Assembly: GCF_025060755.1 (NCBI RefSeq)
Contig: NZ_JANYUY010000022.1
Span: 1-64,000, forward strand
Source of the DNA: Paenibacillus doosanensis
GTDB taxonomy: Bacteria; Bacillota; Bacilli; Paenibacillales; NBRC-103111
Reading direction: 5' to 3'
Length of the DNA stretch: 64,000 bases
The notes under the pieces were generated by a model, which was given only the letters and a program-made list of their open reading frames with translations, was not told where the DNA came from and did no database searches. This document shows positions 25,182 to 34,347 of the stretch, piece after piece. Position 1 is the first letter of the stretch. Each line of letters opens with the position of its first letter. The position numbers were made by a program, and so were the translations under genes.

Positions 25182-26465
25182 TCATTCTCCTCCCTTCCGG
25201 TCGCGTAAGAAGTAGATCGTGTCGAGCTTCACCTGATTGGCGACTTCTTGAATGCGCGCTTTATCGACGGCAAGCACATCATCGATTAACGACGGCACGG
25301 TGCGCTCCACTCCGGACAAAATATTGTTGAAATCGAAGGCGATCAGCTCAAAGGCGGAATCCTGCAGCTCGCGCAAATGTCCGGTGATCATCGCTTTCGT
25401 TTGCTGCAGCTCGACATCGCTGATGTCGCCGTTATTCATCGCCTCCAGCTGCTTTTTAATAATGGCGACGGCTTTCTCGTAATTGTCCAGCTCGATGCCC
25501 GATTGGATCGTCAATATTCCCTTATGCCCGTCGAGACGCGACGATGCGTAATAAGCCAAGCTCGCTTTTTCCCGCACGTTGGTAAACAGCTTCGAATGCG
25601 GGTAACCTCCCAGAATGCCGTTATACATCAGGACGGTCGGATATGTAGAATCCGCATAAGTCGTATAGACGCGCAGCCCCATATTCAGCTTGCCTTGATT
25701 GACATCCAGGCGCTCGATGACTTCGCGGACCTCGGAGACGCTGCGATGCTCCGGTTTTTTGGCGTAGCTGCCGGCATCCGCTCTGCTCACGTCGAAGCTG
25801 CGTTCGACTATCGGCATCACTTCCGCCAGCGAAGTTTGGCCGACGACATAAATATCGATGACGGCCGATTGCAGCCATTCCTGATAACGCGAATATAAAA
25901 ACTCGGGAGTAATCTCCTGCAGCCGATCGATTTTGCCGAGCGGATGAAGCCGGTACGGCTCATCGCTGCACATTTCTTCAATGCATCGCTCAGCCGCGTA
26001 TCGGATTTTATCGTTAATGATGGATTCAATTCGTTTTTGCAGGGTAATCTTCTCGGAATCCACATACTTGCTCACAAATTTGCCGTTATCGAGCGCAGGC
26101 TTCGTGATAGCCTCTCCGACGAACTCGATCCCCTTCTGCAGCAAAGACTCGGTGCTGTTAACGAACTGATCGTGAATAAGATCCATACGGAACTGGACCA
26201 TTTGGTAGTCGCCCCGCTTGTAAATATCGAATCCGAAGCCGGCCCCGTACAAATCATCTAGACGCTCGCGGAACTGCTTGGTCTCCGGATATTTCTGCGT
26301 ACCGCGGCGAAGCACGAAAGGGGTAAAAGCCGTCGGCGTTACCTTCTCCTCCTCCAAGGGGGTACCAATGTACACCGATACGGCATACGTCTTAAACTGC
26401 TGCGTGGGCAGCACATGCACACGAATATTACGGATCGTGCCACGCTCAAATTGAATGTTTTTCAA
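25182..26465 (-). CDS. ymfF: M16-family peptidase-like protein YmfF (non-catalytic partner)
   Basis: The 427-residue protein aligns with the M16 fold (PFVLRRGTQKYPETKQFRERLDDLYGA...) but has no HxxEH. Substrate-binding residues are kept in the C-terminal half. It starts the operon ymfF-ymfH-ymfI. The substrate is unknown; the Bacillus pair has been discussed in peptide processing, but nothing in this sequence fixes it. Confidence 0.9.
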   Translation of the reverse strand: MKNIQFERGTIRNIRVHVLPTQQFKTYAVSVYIGTPLEEEKVTPTAFTPFVLRRGTQKYPETKQFRERLDDLYGAGFGFDIYKRGDYQMVQFRMDLIHDQFVNSTESLLQKGIEFVGEAITKPALDNGKFVSKYVDSEKITLQKRIESIINDKIRYAAERCIEEMCSDEPYRLHPLGKIDRLQEITPEFLYSRYQEWLQSAVIDIYVVGQTSLAEVMPIVERSFDVSRADAGSYAKKPEHRSVSEVREVIERLDVNQGKLNMGLRVYTTYADSTYPTVLMYNGILGGYPHSKLFTNVREKASLAYYASSRLDGHKGILTIQSGIELDNYEKAVAIIKKQLEAMNNGDISDVELQQTKAMITGHLRELQDSAFELIAFDFNNILSGVERTVPSLIDDVLAVDKARIQEVANQVKLDTIYFLRDRKGGE

Positions 26466-26553
26466 CGGGACATAACTCCTTTCGTCGTGTTTATTCCATT
26501 ATATTCCTTCAGAAACAGAAGAAGCAACCGCTAAGGGTCACTTCTCGTCTTTC

Positions 26554-27342
26554 TCACTTGCAAAAAATATGTTTGCCAATTTGCTTCACCTGCGGGCGGG
26601 TCCAAATCCATTTGGACGTAGCCGTCTCCGGGTTAAAATAGTACAAGCAGCCCCCGGTAGGATCGGTCCCGTTTAAAGCGTCCTGAACGGCCCGTTTGGC
26701 CGTATCGTTCGGCGTCAGCCAAATTTGCCCGTCCGCCACCGCGGTAAATGCGCCCGGTTGGAAAATGACCCCCGATACGGTATTCGGAAAGCTCGGGGAA
26801 TGCACGCGGTTTAAAATAACCGCCGCTACCGCCACTTGACCGATGTAAGGCTCCCCGCGGGATTCTCCGTAAACGGCGTTGGCCATCATGTCCAAATCCT
26901 GCTGCGACAATCCGAGGTGGTTCGACGAAGTCATATTTGCCGGCGGACTGCCTGCTTGTTCTCCTCCACCCGTTTGCCCCGCTCCCGCGTTTCCTGTGGT
27001 CGGCGGCAGCTCGTTGGCCGCAGGCTTATAATCCTTGGTCGCCTCCCACAGCTTCAGCTTGGTCTTGGAGCCGGCGATCCCGTCTACATTCAAGCCGAAT
27101 TCGGATTGAAACCATTTCAAGGAACGCAGGGTATTATAACCGAAATCTCCGTCGACGCTCCCGTAATAAAAGCCAAGGTATTTCAATCTCCCCTGGAGCT
27201 CATAGACATCTTTGCCCGCTGCGCCGTAGGCGATATCATTCTTGCTGAACGTTTGCTGGGCATCGAACCGGTGCTTAACCTGATAGCCGGCAAACAAGAC
27301 AAAAACCAAACAGAATGTAATGACAATCAGACGTTTATTCAT
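26554..27342 (-). CDS. sleB: Spore cortex-lytic enzyme SleB
   Basis: SleB is a lytic transglycosylase that degrades cortex peptidoglycan containing muramic-delta-lactam during germination. The 262-residue protein has an N-terminal signal or anchor helix (LIVITFCLVFVLFAGY), a PG-binding-1 domain (about 38-100, DVYELQGRLKYLGFYYGSVDGDFG), a Gly/Pro-rich linker and a C-terminal Hydrolase_2 domain with catalytic Glu in YGESRGE (about Glu160). The usual partner gene ypeB does not follow; ymfF does. A SigG-type promoter upstream fits forespore expression. Confidence 0.92.
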   Translation of the reverse strand: MNKRLIVITFCLVFVLFAGYQVKHRFDAQQTFSKNDIAYGAAGKDVYELQGRLKYLGFYYGSVDGDFGYNTLRSLKWFQSEFGLNVDGIAGSKTKLKLWEATKDYKPAANELPPTTGNAGAGQTGGGEQAGSPPANMTSSNHLGLSQQDLDMMANAVYGESRGEPYIGQVAVAAVILNRVHSPSFPNTVSGVIFQPGAFTAVADGQIWLTPNDTAKRAVQDALNGTDPTGGCLYYFNPETATSKWIWTRPQVKQIGKHIFCK

Positions 27343-27391
27343 GTAGTTGTACTCACCTTTCCCACATTCATATTGGCAACCTTTTTAAGGT

Positions 27392-27422
27392 TATTATGAG
27401 AAAGGAAGTAAGCTTCTATTCA
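27392..27422 (-). promoter_or_regulatory. Candidate SigG promoter of sleB
   Basis: Minus-strand TGAATA (27417-27422) and CATAATA (27392-27398) are 18 bases apart, matching the forespore SigG pattern (GNATR-N17/18-CATNNTA). It lies about 50 bases before the sleB start. SigG expression of sleB is known in Bacillus. Confidence 0.75.
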
Positions 27423-27491
27423 GACAAAACAGGAAAGTACTGGAGAGCCGTATGGGGAGAAGCCGCGAATTTGGATAGAAAGAAGTCCTAA

Positions 27492-27734
27492 GGAACAAAT
27501 CCCCCAAAAGCCATCCATGCCGCCGACGCGGCACCACAGACAATGGAAATGGGGTACCAAGAGTAATTTCCAGGGTAGTGACGTGATGCTCTGAAGCTTA
27601 TTCCGTCCGCATCCAGCTTCAGCTGGATCGGCGTCTAACCATTCCTCTGGGATCGTTCTATGGGTAGACTTTCCTTTCGGGGGAGAACCCGGATATCCAT
27701 AGGATATTGCTGCGCATCATTTCCTAAACAATAA
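27492..27734 (+). repeat. Dispersed structured intergenic repeat, copy 2 (long form)
   Basis: This copy has the same ends as copies 1 and 3 but about 67 extra bases (27511-27577) between the AACAAATCCCCC end and the closing helix. The extra part has its own hairpins, TGCCGC/GCGGCA and GGAAAT/ATTTCC. The core keeps GTGATGC/GCATCAT (27583-27589 with 27714-27720), ATCCAGC/GCTGGAT with loop TTCA in place of CTAA, and GTCTAACC/GGGTAGAC. The last hairpin is ATATCC/GGATAT (27693-27698 with 27702-27707), a compensatory change from ATTTCC/GGAAAT in copy 1. It abuts the ftsK terminator and lies about 70 bases upstream of the sleB -35. Confidence 0.9.
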
Positions 27735-27768
27735 TAAAGCACGCCGATTCATCCGATCGGCATGCTTT
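27731..27768 (-). terminator. Intrinsic terminator after ftsK
   Basis: Read leftwards, AAAGCATGCCGAT pairs with ATCGGCGTGCTTT around a seven-base loop, then TATTATTG. The tail merges with the end of repeat copy 2. Confidence 0.85.
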
Positions 27769-27784
27769 GTTATACCTAGCCGCA

Positions 27785-30316
27785 TTACGAAGACATTCGG
27801 CCTTGATACTGCTCCAGCGACACGAGCACTTCGCGCGGCTTGCTTCCCTCGTAAGGCCCTACGATGCCCTTGGCTTCCATCGAATCGATAAGACGCGCGG
27901 CTCTCGTATAGCCTACGCGCATGCGGCGCTGAAGCAGAGACACCGATGCCTGCTTCGCCTCGAGAATAATTTGTACCGCCTGATCGTACAATTCGTCCTC
28001 AACCTGCTCCGGAGCATCGCTCTGCTCCTCGATCTGCGGAACCATATCCTCGACATAGTTGGCCTGCCCCTGCGTTCTGACGAAGTTAACGACCGCCTCG
28101 ACTTCGCTGTCGGACAGGAAAGCTCCCTGAACGCGAACCGGCTTCGATGCGCCCATCGGCAAGTACAGCATATCGCCGCGGCCAAGCAGCTTCTCCGCGC
28201 CGACCATATCGAGAATGGTCCGCGAATCGACTTGCGAAGATACGCCGAAAGCGATACGCGAAGGAATGTTCGCCTTGATGACGCCGGTAATGACGTCGAC
28301 CGAAGGTCTTTGCGTAGCGATGATCAAGTGGATTCCGGCAGCCCGCGCCATCTGCGCCAGACGGCAAATCGCGTCCTCGACGTCGCCTGCGGCCACCATC
28401 ATCAAGTCGGCGAGCTCGTCCACGATGACGACGATATACGGCAGCGGAGCCCCCGATTGCGTCTCCAGCAGCATCGTATTGTAGCCTTCCATGTTACGCG
28501 TCCCGCTCTTCGAGAACAGCTCGTAACGCTTCTCCATCTCGACGACGACTTTCTTCAGAGCCAACGACGCGCGGCGCGGATCGGTGACGACCGGGGCCAG
28601 CAAATGCGGGATGCCGTTATATACGTTAAGCTCGACCATCTTCGGGTCGATCATCAGAAATTTTACTTCATCCGGCTTCGCCTTATACAGAATGCTCGTA
28701 ATAATGCCGTTGATACACACGGATTTACCGGAACCGGTCGCACCTGCGACCAGCATATGCGGCATCCGGGCCAAATTGCCGACGATAGGCTGGCCGGATA
28801 TATCGCGGCCCAATGTGATCGACAGCTTGGAGCTGGCTTCCTGAAACGCGCCGCTCTCCATGACCTCGCGCATCGTTACGATCGATACCTCGGTGTTCGG
28901 AACCTCGATCCCGATTGCAGATTTACCCGGAATCGGCGCTTCCATACGAATATCCTTCGCGGCAAGCGCCAACGCGATATCGTCGGTCAAGCTGACGATC
29001 CGGCTGACCTTCACGCCGACGTCCGGCTGAATTTCGTAACGTGTGACCGACGGGCCGCGGACAACCTCAAGCACTTTGGCTCGCACCCCGAAGCTTTCGA
29101 GCGTAGCCTCCAATTTACGCGCCACCGCCTTGTAATCGAGCGTTTCTCCTCCTTTGCCTACGTTTGGCTTCGCCAGCAGCTGGAAGGAAGGCAGCTCGTA
29201 AGGAGCAGCCAGCGGCTTGTTGTTAATGTCGAAATCCTCGGGCGCCCCGCCTTCACCTTCTTGCTCTTTGCCGGTTTGGGCTTGCGCTTGAGCCGCCGAA
29301 GCGGGAGCAGAAACCGCTTGAGGCTTGTGGGCAGGCTGGACGGTTTCCTGCTGCACATGCTCTTGGAAATCGCGGATCACCGGAATGAGCGGCTCCTGAT
29401 CCTGATCGTACGGCGCTTCGTCCTCGTCCCATTCGGCTACGGCCTTGCCTGCCGTCGCGGGACCGGCCGGGAAAGCATCGTCCCCGCCGCCGTCTGCTTC
29501 CTTCTCATCCGTCCCCTGCTGCTTGGGCTGGATCAAATCCATAAACAACGAACGTTTCTTGCCGGCCTTCTTGCCTTTACGCTCCGGCTTTAAGGTTTCT
29601 TCGTCGAACTCGTTATCGTCCGGCACAAAAGGAATAACCACGGCTTTCTTCTTCGCCGGAACGGCCGCTGCCTTCCGTTTGCGTTCCGCCAGCTTCCGCT
29701 TGATGTACTGGCCAAGCAGCGTATCGGCAAATTTGTGGCCGCCCTTGATCTTCAGCAGCAAATCGCCGATCGATATCCGCGTAACGAGCAGTATCCCTAT
29801 CATAAACATCGTATATTGAATCAGCTTCGCTCCCAGATTGGCGAACAGAAAGAATAAGATGCTGTAGAGCGACGCGCCGATCATTCCGCCGCCGGCTTCG
29901 ACCTCTAGCACCACTCGGCCTTTGTCCGACGCTTGCAGCCCGTCCATCATGCTTTTCCATGTTTGCGACCATATCATCCCTGCAGTAAACTTGCCGTTCG
30001 GATACAGCTTGTCGAACAGCGAGATATGGTTCATCAGGATCAGAGCCAATAAAATCAGCAGCACTCCCGATTTGCGTGTCGTCCGCCACACAGGCCATTC
30101 TCTTTTGACCATAACATACAATCCTATGTAGATGAAAACAAGCGGTATCGTAAAATCCATCGACCCGATGGTAAACCGGAACAAATACATGAAGGCTCGC
30201 GCTACAGGCCCTTCTAGCGATAGCGCAATGATGGACAGCGTCAAGATGACGATGCCGTACAATTCATATTTCAAGTTCGTTTTAATGGCCTTGCTTTTCT
30301 TTTTTGGCCTCGCCAA
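27785..30316 (-). CDS. ftsK: DNA translocase FtsK/SpoIIIE
   Basis: This membrane-anchored ATPase pumps chromosomal DNA through the septum at division and sporulation. The 843-residue protein has four N-terminal transmembrane helices (about 18-170), a long charged linker rich in Glu, Ala and Gln, the RecA-like motor with Walker A GATGSGKS (about residue 520) and Walker [11 protein letters not shown], and a C-terminal winged-helix gamma domain (from about 775) for sequence-guided movement. TTG is the start, behind GGAGGTGA. The gene is where spoIIIE lies in Bacillus. Confidence 0.96.
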   Translation of the reverse strand: MARPKKKSKAIKTNLKYELYGIVILTLSIIALSLEGPVARAFMYLFRFTIGSMDFTIPLVFIYIGLYVMVKREWPVWRTTRKSGVLLILLALILMNHISLFDKLYPNGKFTAGMIWSQTWKSMMDGLQASDKGRVVLEVEAGGGMIGASLYSILFFLFANLGAKLIQYTMFMIGILLVTRISIGDLLLKIKGGHKFADTLLGQYIKRKLAERKRKAAAVPAKKKAVVIPFVPDDNEFDEETLKPERKGKKAGKKRSLFMDLIQPKQQGTDEKEADGGGDDAFPAGPATAGKAVAEWDEDEAPYDQDQEPLIPVIRDFQEHVQQETVQPAHKPQAVSAPASAAQAQAQTGKEQEGEGGAPEDFDINNKPLAAPYELPSFQLLAKPNVGKGGETLDYKAVARKLEATLESFGVRAKVLEVVRGPSVTRYEIQPDVGVKVSRIVSLTDDIALALAAKDIRMEAPIPGKSAIGIEVPNTEVSIVTMREVMESGAFQEASSKLSITLGRDISGQPIVGNLARMPHMLVAGATGSGKSVCINGIITSILYKAKPDEVKFLMIDPKMVELNVYNGIPHLLAPVVTDPRRASLALKKVVVEMEKRYELFSKSGTRNMEGYNTMLLETQSGAPLPYIVVIVDELADLMMVAAGDVEDAICRLAQMARAAGIHLIIATQRPSVDVITGVIKANIPSRIAFGVSSQVDSRTILDMVGAEKLLGRGDMLYLPMGASKPVRVQGAFLSDSEVEAVVNFVRTQGQANYVEDMVPQIEEQSDAPEQVEDELYDQAVQIILEAKQASVSLLQRRMRVGYTRAARLIDSMEAKGIVGPYEGSKPREVLVSLEQYQGRMSS

Positions 30317-30338
30317 CGCGGCTCACCTCCAAGTACAG

Positions 30339-30367
30339 ATTATACCATACTTTGGATGGAAGCTTAA
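30339..30367 (-). promoter_or_regulatory. Promoter of ftsK (extended -10 type)
   Basis: Minus-strand -10 TATAAT (30339-30344) is preceded by TGG, giving an extended -10. A weak -35 TTAAGC (30362-30367) lies 17 bases upstream. The site is in the gap between ylzJ and ftsK. Confidence 0.6.
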
Positions 30368-30394
30368 CTGCTTGGCAAAAATCAGACCAGAGAA

Positions 30395-30616
30395 CTAAAT
30401 GGTCGGATGAAATTCGATAATTCGACCCGGTGCATACTCCGGATGCATGTAATCCTGAGGATTGCAGCTAATAATCCGGACGATTGCGGCCTGATTCGCA
30501 TTCATCGGCTGCACCTGCATCGTAATCCCGTTCATGACAATCTCCATATGGTTGGCTTCCAGCTTGTCGATTCCTTCCATGACGACATCGAGCGGCATAA
30601 CGGTGTAATGGATCAT
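30395..30616 (-). CDS. ylzJ: YlzJ-like protein
   Basis: The 73-residue protein has the family pattern [15 protein letters not shown] and ends [11 protein letters not shown], as in YlzJ of Bacillus. Its ATG overlaps the tepA stop, so it is translationally coupled to it. The function is unknown. Confidence 0.85.
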   Translation of the reverse strand: MIHYTVMPLDVVMEGIDKLEANHMEIVMNGITMQVQPMNANQAAIVRIISCNPQDYMHPEYAPGRIIEFHPTI

Positions 30617-31362
30617 TGAACCATCCCTCCGGCTTGCGAGTGGCGTCTGTCTTCAATTCTCCGGTTCAATTCGCCGATGGCGTCGCCCAAGCCGCCTATT
30701 TGATTGATTAGGCCGTATTTCACGGCATCGGCCCCAATAACCGTCGTCCCGATATCGCGCGTCAGCTCTCCCGTCTTGAACATCAATTCCTTCAGCTTTT
30801 CTTCGGTGACCCTGGAGTGTCCCGTAATAAAGCGAATGACCCGCTCCTGCATTTTATCCAAATATTCGAACGTTTGCGGTACTCCAATAACCAGTCCGTT
30901 CAATCGGATCGGATGAATGGTCATCGTCGCCGTCTCGGCAATAATCGAGTAATTGGCGGATACGGCGATCGGTACGCCGATGGAGTGGCCTCCCCCGAGC
31001 ACAAGCGTTACCGTCGGTTTCGATAAAGTCGCGATCATCTCGGCAATGGCCAGCCCCGCTTCGACATCGCCTCCGACCGTGTTGAGGATGATAAGGACGC
31101 CTTCGATTTTCGAATTTTGTTCGGCTGCGACCAGCTGAGGAATCAAATGTTCGTATTTGGTCGTTTTATTTTGCGGCGGCAGCACCAAATGCCCTTCCAC
31201 CTGTCCGATAATCGTCATGCAGAAAATATTCGATTCGTTCGTCGGGGTCGCTGTCTGCCCTAACTGCTGAATCGCGTCGACGGTCGGATTCTTTCTGGAT
31301 TCGTCTGTCATAGGCTGTGCCGGCGGTTGCGGCTGAGTCTCTTGCTGCTTCGAATTGGTCAT
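30613..31362 (-). CDS. tepA: TepA, ClpP-like translocation-enhancing serine protease
   Basis: The ClpP/crotonase-fold product of about 249 residues has the nucleophile in GGHSIGVP (about Ser127) and the general base in TIHPIRL (about His150), as in TepA of Bacillus. Members have been linked to protein export and to degradation of spore proteins during germination. An N-terminal Gln/Pro-rich tail of about 40 residues precedes the domain. ATG at 31362 has GGGGGAC upstream, while the longer frame to 31401 lacks a ribosome-binding site. Confidence 0.88.
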   Translation of the reverse strand: MTNSKQQETQPQPPAQPMTDESRKNPTVDAIQQLGQTATPTNESNIFCMTIIGQVEGHLVLPPQNKTTKYEHLIPQLVAAEQNSKIEGVLIILNTVGGDVEAGLAIAEMIATLSKPTVTLVLGGGHSIGVPIAVSANYSIIAETATMTIHPIRLNGLVIGVPQTFEYLDKMQERVIRFITGHSRVTEEKLKELMFKTGELTRDIGTTVIGADAVKYGLINQIGGLGDAIGELNRRIEDRRHSQAGGMVQ

Positions 31363-31471
31363 AAAGGAAGTCCCCCTAACTATCGTTTCATCATCCCCCA
31401 TAGTATGGATTGGCTGTGCGAAAATATGCAGCGTCCGTTCGTGCCGCTATGCCAGGTAGAAACGTTTGGCG

Positions 31472-31516
31472 GAAAAAGAAAAAGATCGCCCGAGGGACAA
31501 GTCCCCGTTCGATCTT
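31472..31516 (-). terminator. Intrinsic terminator after rnjB
   Basis: Read leftwards, AAGATCG pairs with CGATCTT and an inner GGGGAC with GTCCC; TTTCTTTTTCC follows. It separates rnjB from tepA. Confidence 0.85.
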
Positions 31517-31580
31517 CGGTTGGATTAAGCAAACACCTATATGGATAAAAGGTCACAAGCTGCTGACTGGTGGTTTTGGA

Positions 31581-33257
31581 TCAAACTTCCATAATGATTG
31601 GAAGGATCATAGGTCTTCTTCTGGTTTGTTCATATAAAAATCGTCCTAGTGCATCTTTTACATGGGTTTTCAACGATGCCCATTCGTTCACATTTTCGTT
31701 CATCAAACGATTCAGTGTGCTTGTTACGATCCGGTTTGCTTCATCCAGCAAGCCTTCCGATTCTCTAACGTATACGAAACCTCTGGATATAATATCAGGC
31801 CCGGATAATATAGCACCGTCTTGTTTGCTTAGCGTAACGACAACGACCAGGATGCCGTCCTGTGAAAGAAGCTTACGGTCGCGAAGCACGATATTGCCAA
31901 CGTCGCCCACTCCCAGACCGTCGATCAGAATGTTGCCGGAAGGAACTTTCGACCCTTTGCGGGCAACTCCGTCCTGAACTTCCACCGTTTCGCCGTTGTC
32001 CACGATGAAGATATCTTCCTTCGGAATACCTACGGATTCCGCCAACAACCCGTGCTGACGCAGCATCCGGTATTCGCCGTGAATCGGAATGAAATATTTC
32101 GGCTTCATGATGTTAAGCATCAGCTTCAGCTCTTCCTGACTGCCGTGCCCGGATACGTGAACTCCCGTAACGGAACCAGGACCGTAAATAACGTGAGCGC
32201 CGATGCGCATCAATTCATCTACGGTTCTTCCCACGTAGCGCTCATTGCCCGGAATTGGAGTCGCCGCGATGATCACGGTATCCCCAGGCAAAATATCCAC
32301 CTTGCGATGGGTCGATCTGGCCATCCGCGTAAGAGCCGACATCGGCTCTCCTTGGCTTCCCGTCGACAAAATGGCTACACGGTCCGCCGCCAGCTTGTTC
32401 ACTTCCTCCGGCTCGATCAGCATTCCGTCAGGAATATGCAAATAGCCCAATTCACTGGCAATCCCTACGACGTTGACCATACTGCGTCCGATCACCGTCA
32501 GCTTTCTCCGGGTAGCTACGCAAGCGTCCACAACCTGTTGAATCCGATGAATGTTCGAAGCGAATGTAGCGATGATAACCCGCTGCTTCGCCCTGCGGAA
32601 TACTTCCTCGATTTGAATGCCGACGCTTTTCTCCGAACCGGTATAACCCGGACGCTCGGCATTCGTGCTATCGGATAAAAGAGCCAACACTCCTTTTCTG
32701 CCGATAGCGGCCATACTATGCAGATCGGCATACTGTCCGTTTACAGGGGTCTGGTCGAACTTGAAGTCCCCCGTATGCACGACATTGCCTTCCGGAGTTT
32801 CTACGCAAACGCCTACAGAATCCGGAATACTATGATTCGTTTTAAAGAATGTCGCCGTCAAGGCACCCAGCTTAAGCTCGCTTTCGGAATTGATGAGAAT
32901 CCGCTTCGTTTCACCGAGCAAATTCGCTTCTTTCAGCTTCGTTTCGATCAATCCCAAAGTCAGCTTGGTACCGTATACAGGAACATTCAAATGCTTGAGC
33001 ACATAAGGCAATCCGCCGATGTGATCCTCATGTCCGTGCGTAATGATAATTCCTCTGACTTTATCCCGGTTCTCGGACAAATAAGTGATATCCGGGATTA
33101 CGATGTCGATACCCAGCATGTCCTCTTCAGGGAACTTCAAACCGCAATCGATGACAACGATATCATTGGCATACTGCACCACATACATGTTTTTCCCGAT
33201 TTCGCCCACGCCGCCCAGAGCGATAATCGAAAGCTTATCTATATTTTTCTTAGACAA
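31581..33257 (-). CDS. rnjB: Ribonuclease J
   Basis: RNase J enzymes are metallo-beta-lactamase/beta-CASP ribonucleases with 5'-3' exonuclease and endonuclease activity in mRNA decay and rRNA processing. The 558-residue product has the motif HGHEDHIGG (His74, His76, Asp78, His79), the beta-CASP segment and a C-terminal domain. TTG at 33257 is the start, seven bases behind AGGAGG. Position between dapA and tepA equals that of rnjB (ymfA) in Bacillus. Sequence alone does not exclude RNase J1-type function. Confidence 0.93.
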   Translation of the reverse strand: MSKKNIDKLSIIALGGVGEIGKNMYVVQYANDIVVIDCGLKFPEEDMLGIDIVIPDITYLSENRDKVRGIIITHGHEDHIGGLPYVLKHLNVPVYGTKLTLGLIETKLKEANLLGETKRILINSESELKLGALTATFFKTNHSIPDSVGVCVETPEGNVVHTGDFKFDQTPVNGQYADLHSMAAIGRKGVLALLSDSTNAERPGYTGSEKSVGIQIEEVFRRAKQRVIIATFASNIHRIQQVVDACVATRRKLTVIGRSMVNVVGIASELGYLHIPDGMLIEPEEVNKLAADRVAILSTGSQGEPMSALTRMARSTHRKVDILPGDTVIIAATPIPGNERYVGRTVDELMRIGAHVIYGPGSVTGVHVSGHGSQEELKLMLNIMKPKYFIPIHGEYRMLRQHGLLAESVGIPKEDIFIVDNGETVEVQDGVARKGSKVPSGNILIDGLGVGDVGNIVLRDRKLLSQDGILVVVVTLSKQDGAILSGPDIISRGFVYVRESEGLLDEANRIVTSTLNRLMNENVNEWASLKTHVKDALGRFLYEQTRRRPMILPIIMEV

Positions 33258-33339
33258 AGCAATACCTCCTAATTTATATTGACGACGAATTTTCATAAGA
33301 ACTCAAACCAAACCAAAACCGCACCAGTCACTTGCCACC

Positions 33340-33369
33340 ATTATACATGAAGAAAAACCGCAATTTCAA
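33340..33369 (-). promoter_or_regulatory. SigA promoter of rnjB
   Basis: Minus-strand -35 TTGAAA (33364-33369) and -10 TATAAT (33340-33345) are 18 bases apart, about 80 bases before the TTG start of rnjB and just downstream of the dapA terminator. Confidence 0.8.
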
Positions 33370-33398
33370 GCTGCCCTTTTTACGAGCTATTGTTTCCT

Positions 33399-33438
33399 AA
33401 AAAAAGAAAACCGATGCTAAAAAACGCACCGATTTTCT
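33399..33438 (-). terminator. Intrinsic terminator after dapA
   Basis: Read leftwards, AGAAAATCGGTGC pairs over 13 positions (with G-U pairs) with GCATCGGTTTTCT and runs into a T-tract. It ends the dpaA-dpaB-asd-dapG-dapA unit. Confidence 0.85.
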
Positions 33439-33446
33439 AAGACACC

Positions 33447-34322
33447 TCATTCAAACAACGAAGTAATGAATCGTCCTTCTTCTTCGGTTACATTTATTAA
33501 CGGTAAACGAACTCCCCCCACTTCGACTCCCCTGCCGTTCAAAGCGAATTTGACCGGTGCCGGGTTCGGCACGCGATGCGGGCATTCGAACAAGCCTTTA
33601 AATATGGGATGAAGTTTGGCATGGATTTGCGTCGCTTCGCGAACGTTTCCCTGCAAATAACAGTTTATCATATTCTTCATATCTTTTCCAATCACATGAC
33701 TCGCTACGCTAATAACCCCATGCGCGCCGACGGATAACGCAGGCAGCGTCATGTTATCCTCCCCGCTGTACACAAGGAATCCGGGAGCTGCGTCTCTGAC
33801 GACCCGGGTCAATTGATCGAGATCGGCGCAATCTTTGGTAGCCGCGATATTAGGAATCTGCGATAAACGGATCGTCGTATCGGCATTCAGATTGACGCCG
33901 GTGCGCCCGGGCACGTTATACAAAATGCACGGAATGTTGACCGCTTCGGCGATCGCTTTGTAATGCTGATACATTCCCTCCTGGGAAGGGCGATTATAGT
34001 AAGGGACCACCAGGAGCAGGGCATCGACGCCCAGCTTCTCGGCTTCCCGTGATAAATGAATGGAATGCGCGGTATCATTGCTGCCAGTACCTGCGATGAT
34101 TTTGCAGCGGCCGCCTGCATGCTTGACTGCAAATTTGAACAGCTCCAGCTTCTCCTCCTCGGTAAGCGTCGGCGATTCTCCGGTTGTCCCGCAAACGACC
34201 AAACTGTCGCTAGCCTGCTCCTCAATCAAATAATCGATCAGTTTGGCAGTTTGATCCCAATCAATTTGCAAATTGGCATCAAAAGGCGTCACCATTGCAG
34301 TAATGAGTCTTCCGAAATCCAC
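33447..34322 (-). CDS. dapA: 4-hydroxy-tetrahydrodipicolinate synthase
   Basis: DapA condenses aspartate semialdehyde with pyruvate, the first step to lysine, diaminopimelate and, in sporulating cells, dipicolinate. The 291-residue TIM-barrel protein has the Schiff-base lysine in AATKDC (Lys163), the catalytic tyrosine in LYNVPGRTG (Tyr135) and the GTTGES motif. GTG at 34322 follows GGGAGG with normal spacing and gives the Bacillus length; the frame extends upstream into dapG without another start signal. It closes the dpaA-dpaB-asd-dapG-dapA cluster. Confidence 0.96.
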   Translation of the reverse strand: MDFGRLITAMVTPFDANLQIDWDQTAKLIDYLIEEQASDSLVVCGTTGESPTLTEEEKLELFKFAVKHAGGRCKIIAGTGSNDTAHSIHLSREAEKLGVDALLLVVPYYNRPSQEGMYQHYKAIAEAVNIPCILYNVPGRTGVNLNADTTIRLSQIPNIAATKDCADLDQLTRVVRDAAPGFLVYSGEDNMTLPALSVGAHGVISVASHVIGKDMKNMINCYLQGNVREATQIHAKLHPIFKGLFECPHRVPNPAPVKFALNGRGVEVGGVRLPLINVTEEEGRFITSLFE

Positions 34323-34347
34323 GACTAAATTCCTCCCACGTTTTCTG

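Noticed and set aside
27767-29593. Open frame of 608 codons on the plus strand opposite ftsK
   Set aside because: It is antisense to a clear FtsK gene and the product is Arg/His/Leu-rich without recognisable motifs; codon bias of ftsK explains the open frame.
33389-33400. TTTCCTAAA next to the dapA terminator as a remnant of the repeat
   Set aside because: It shares nine bases with the repeat end beside a terminator, but nothing else of the element follows. It is too short to separate from chance.
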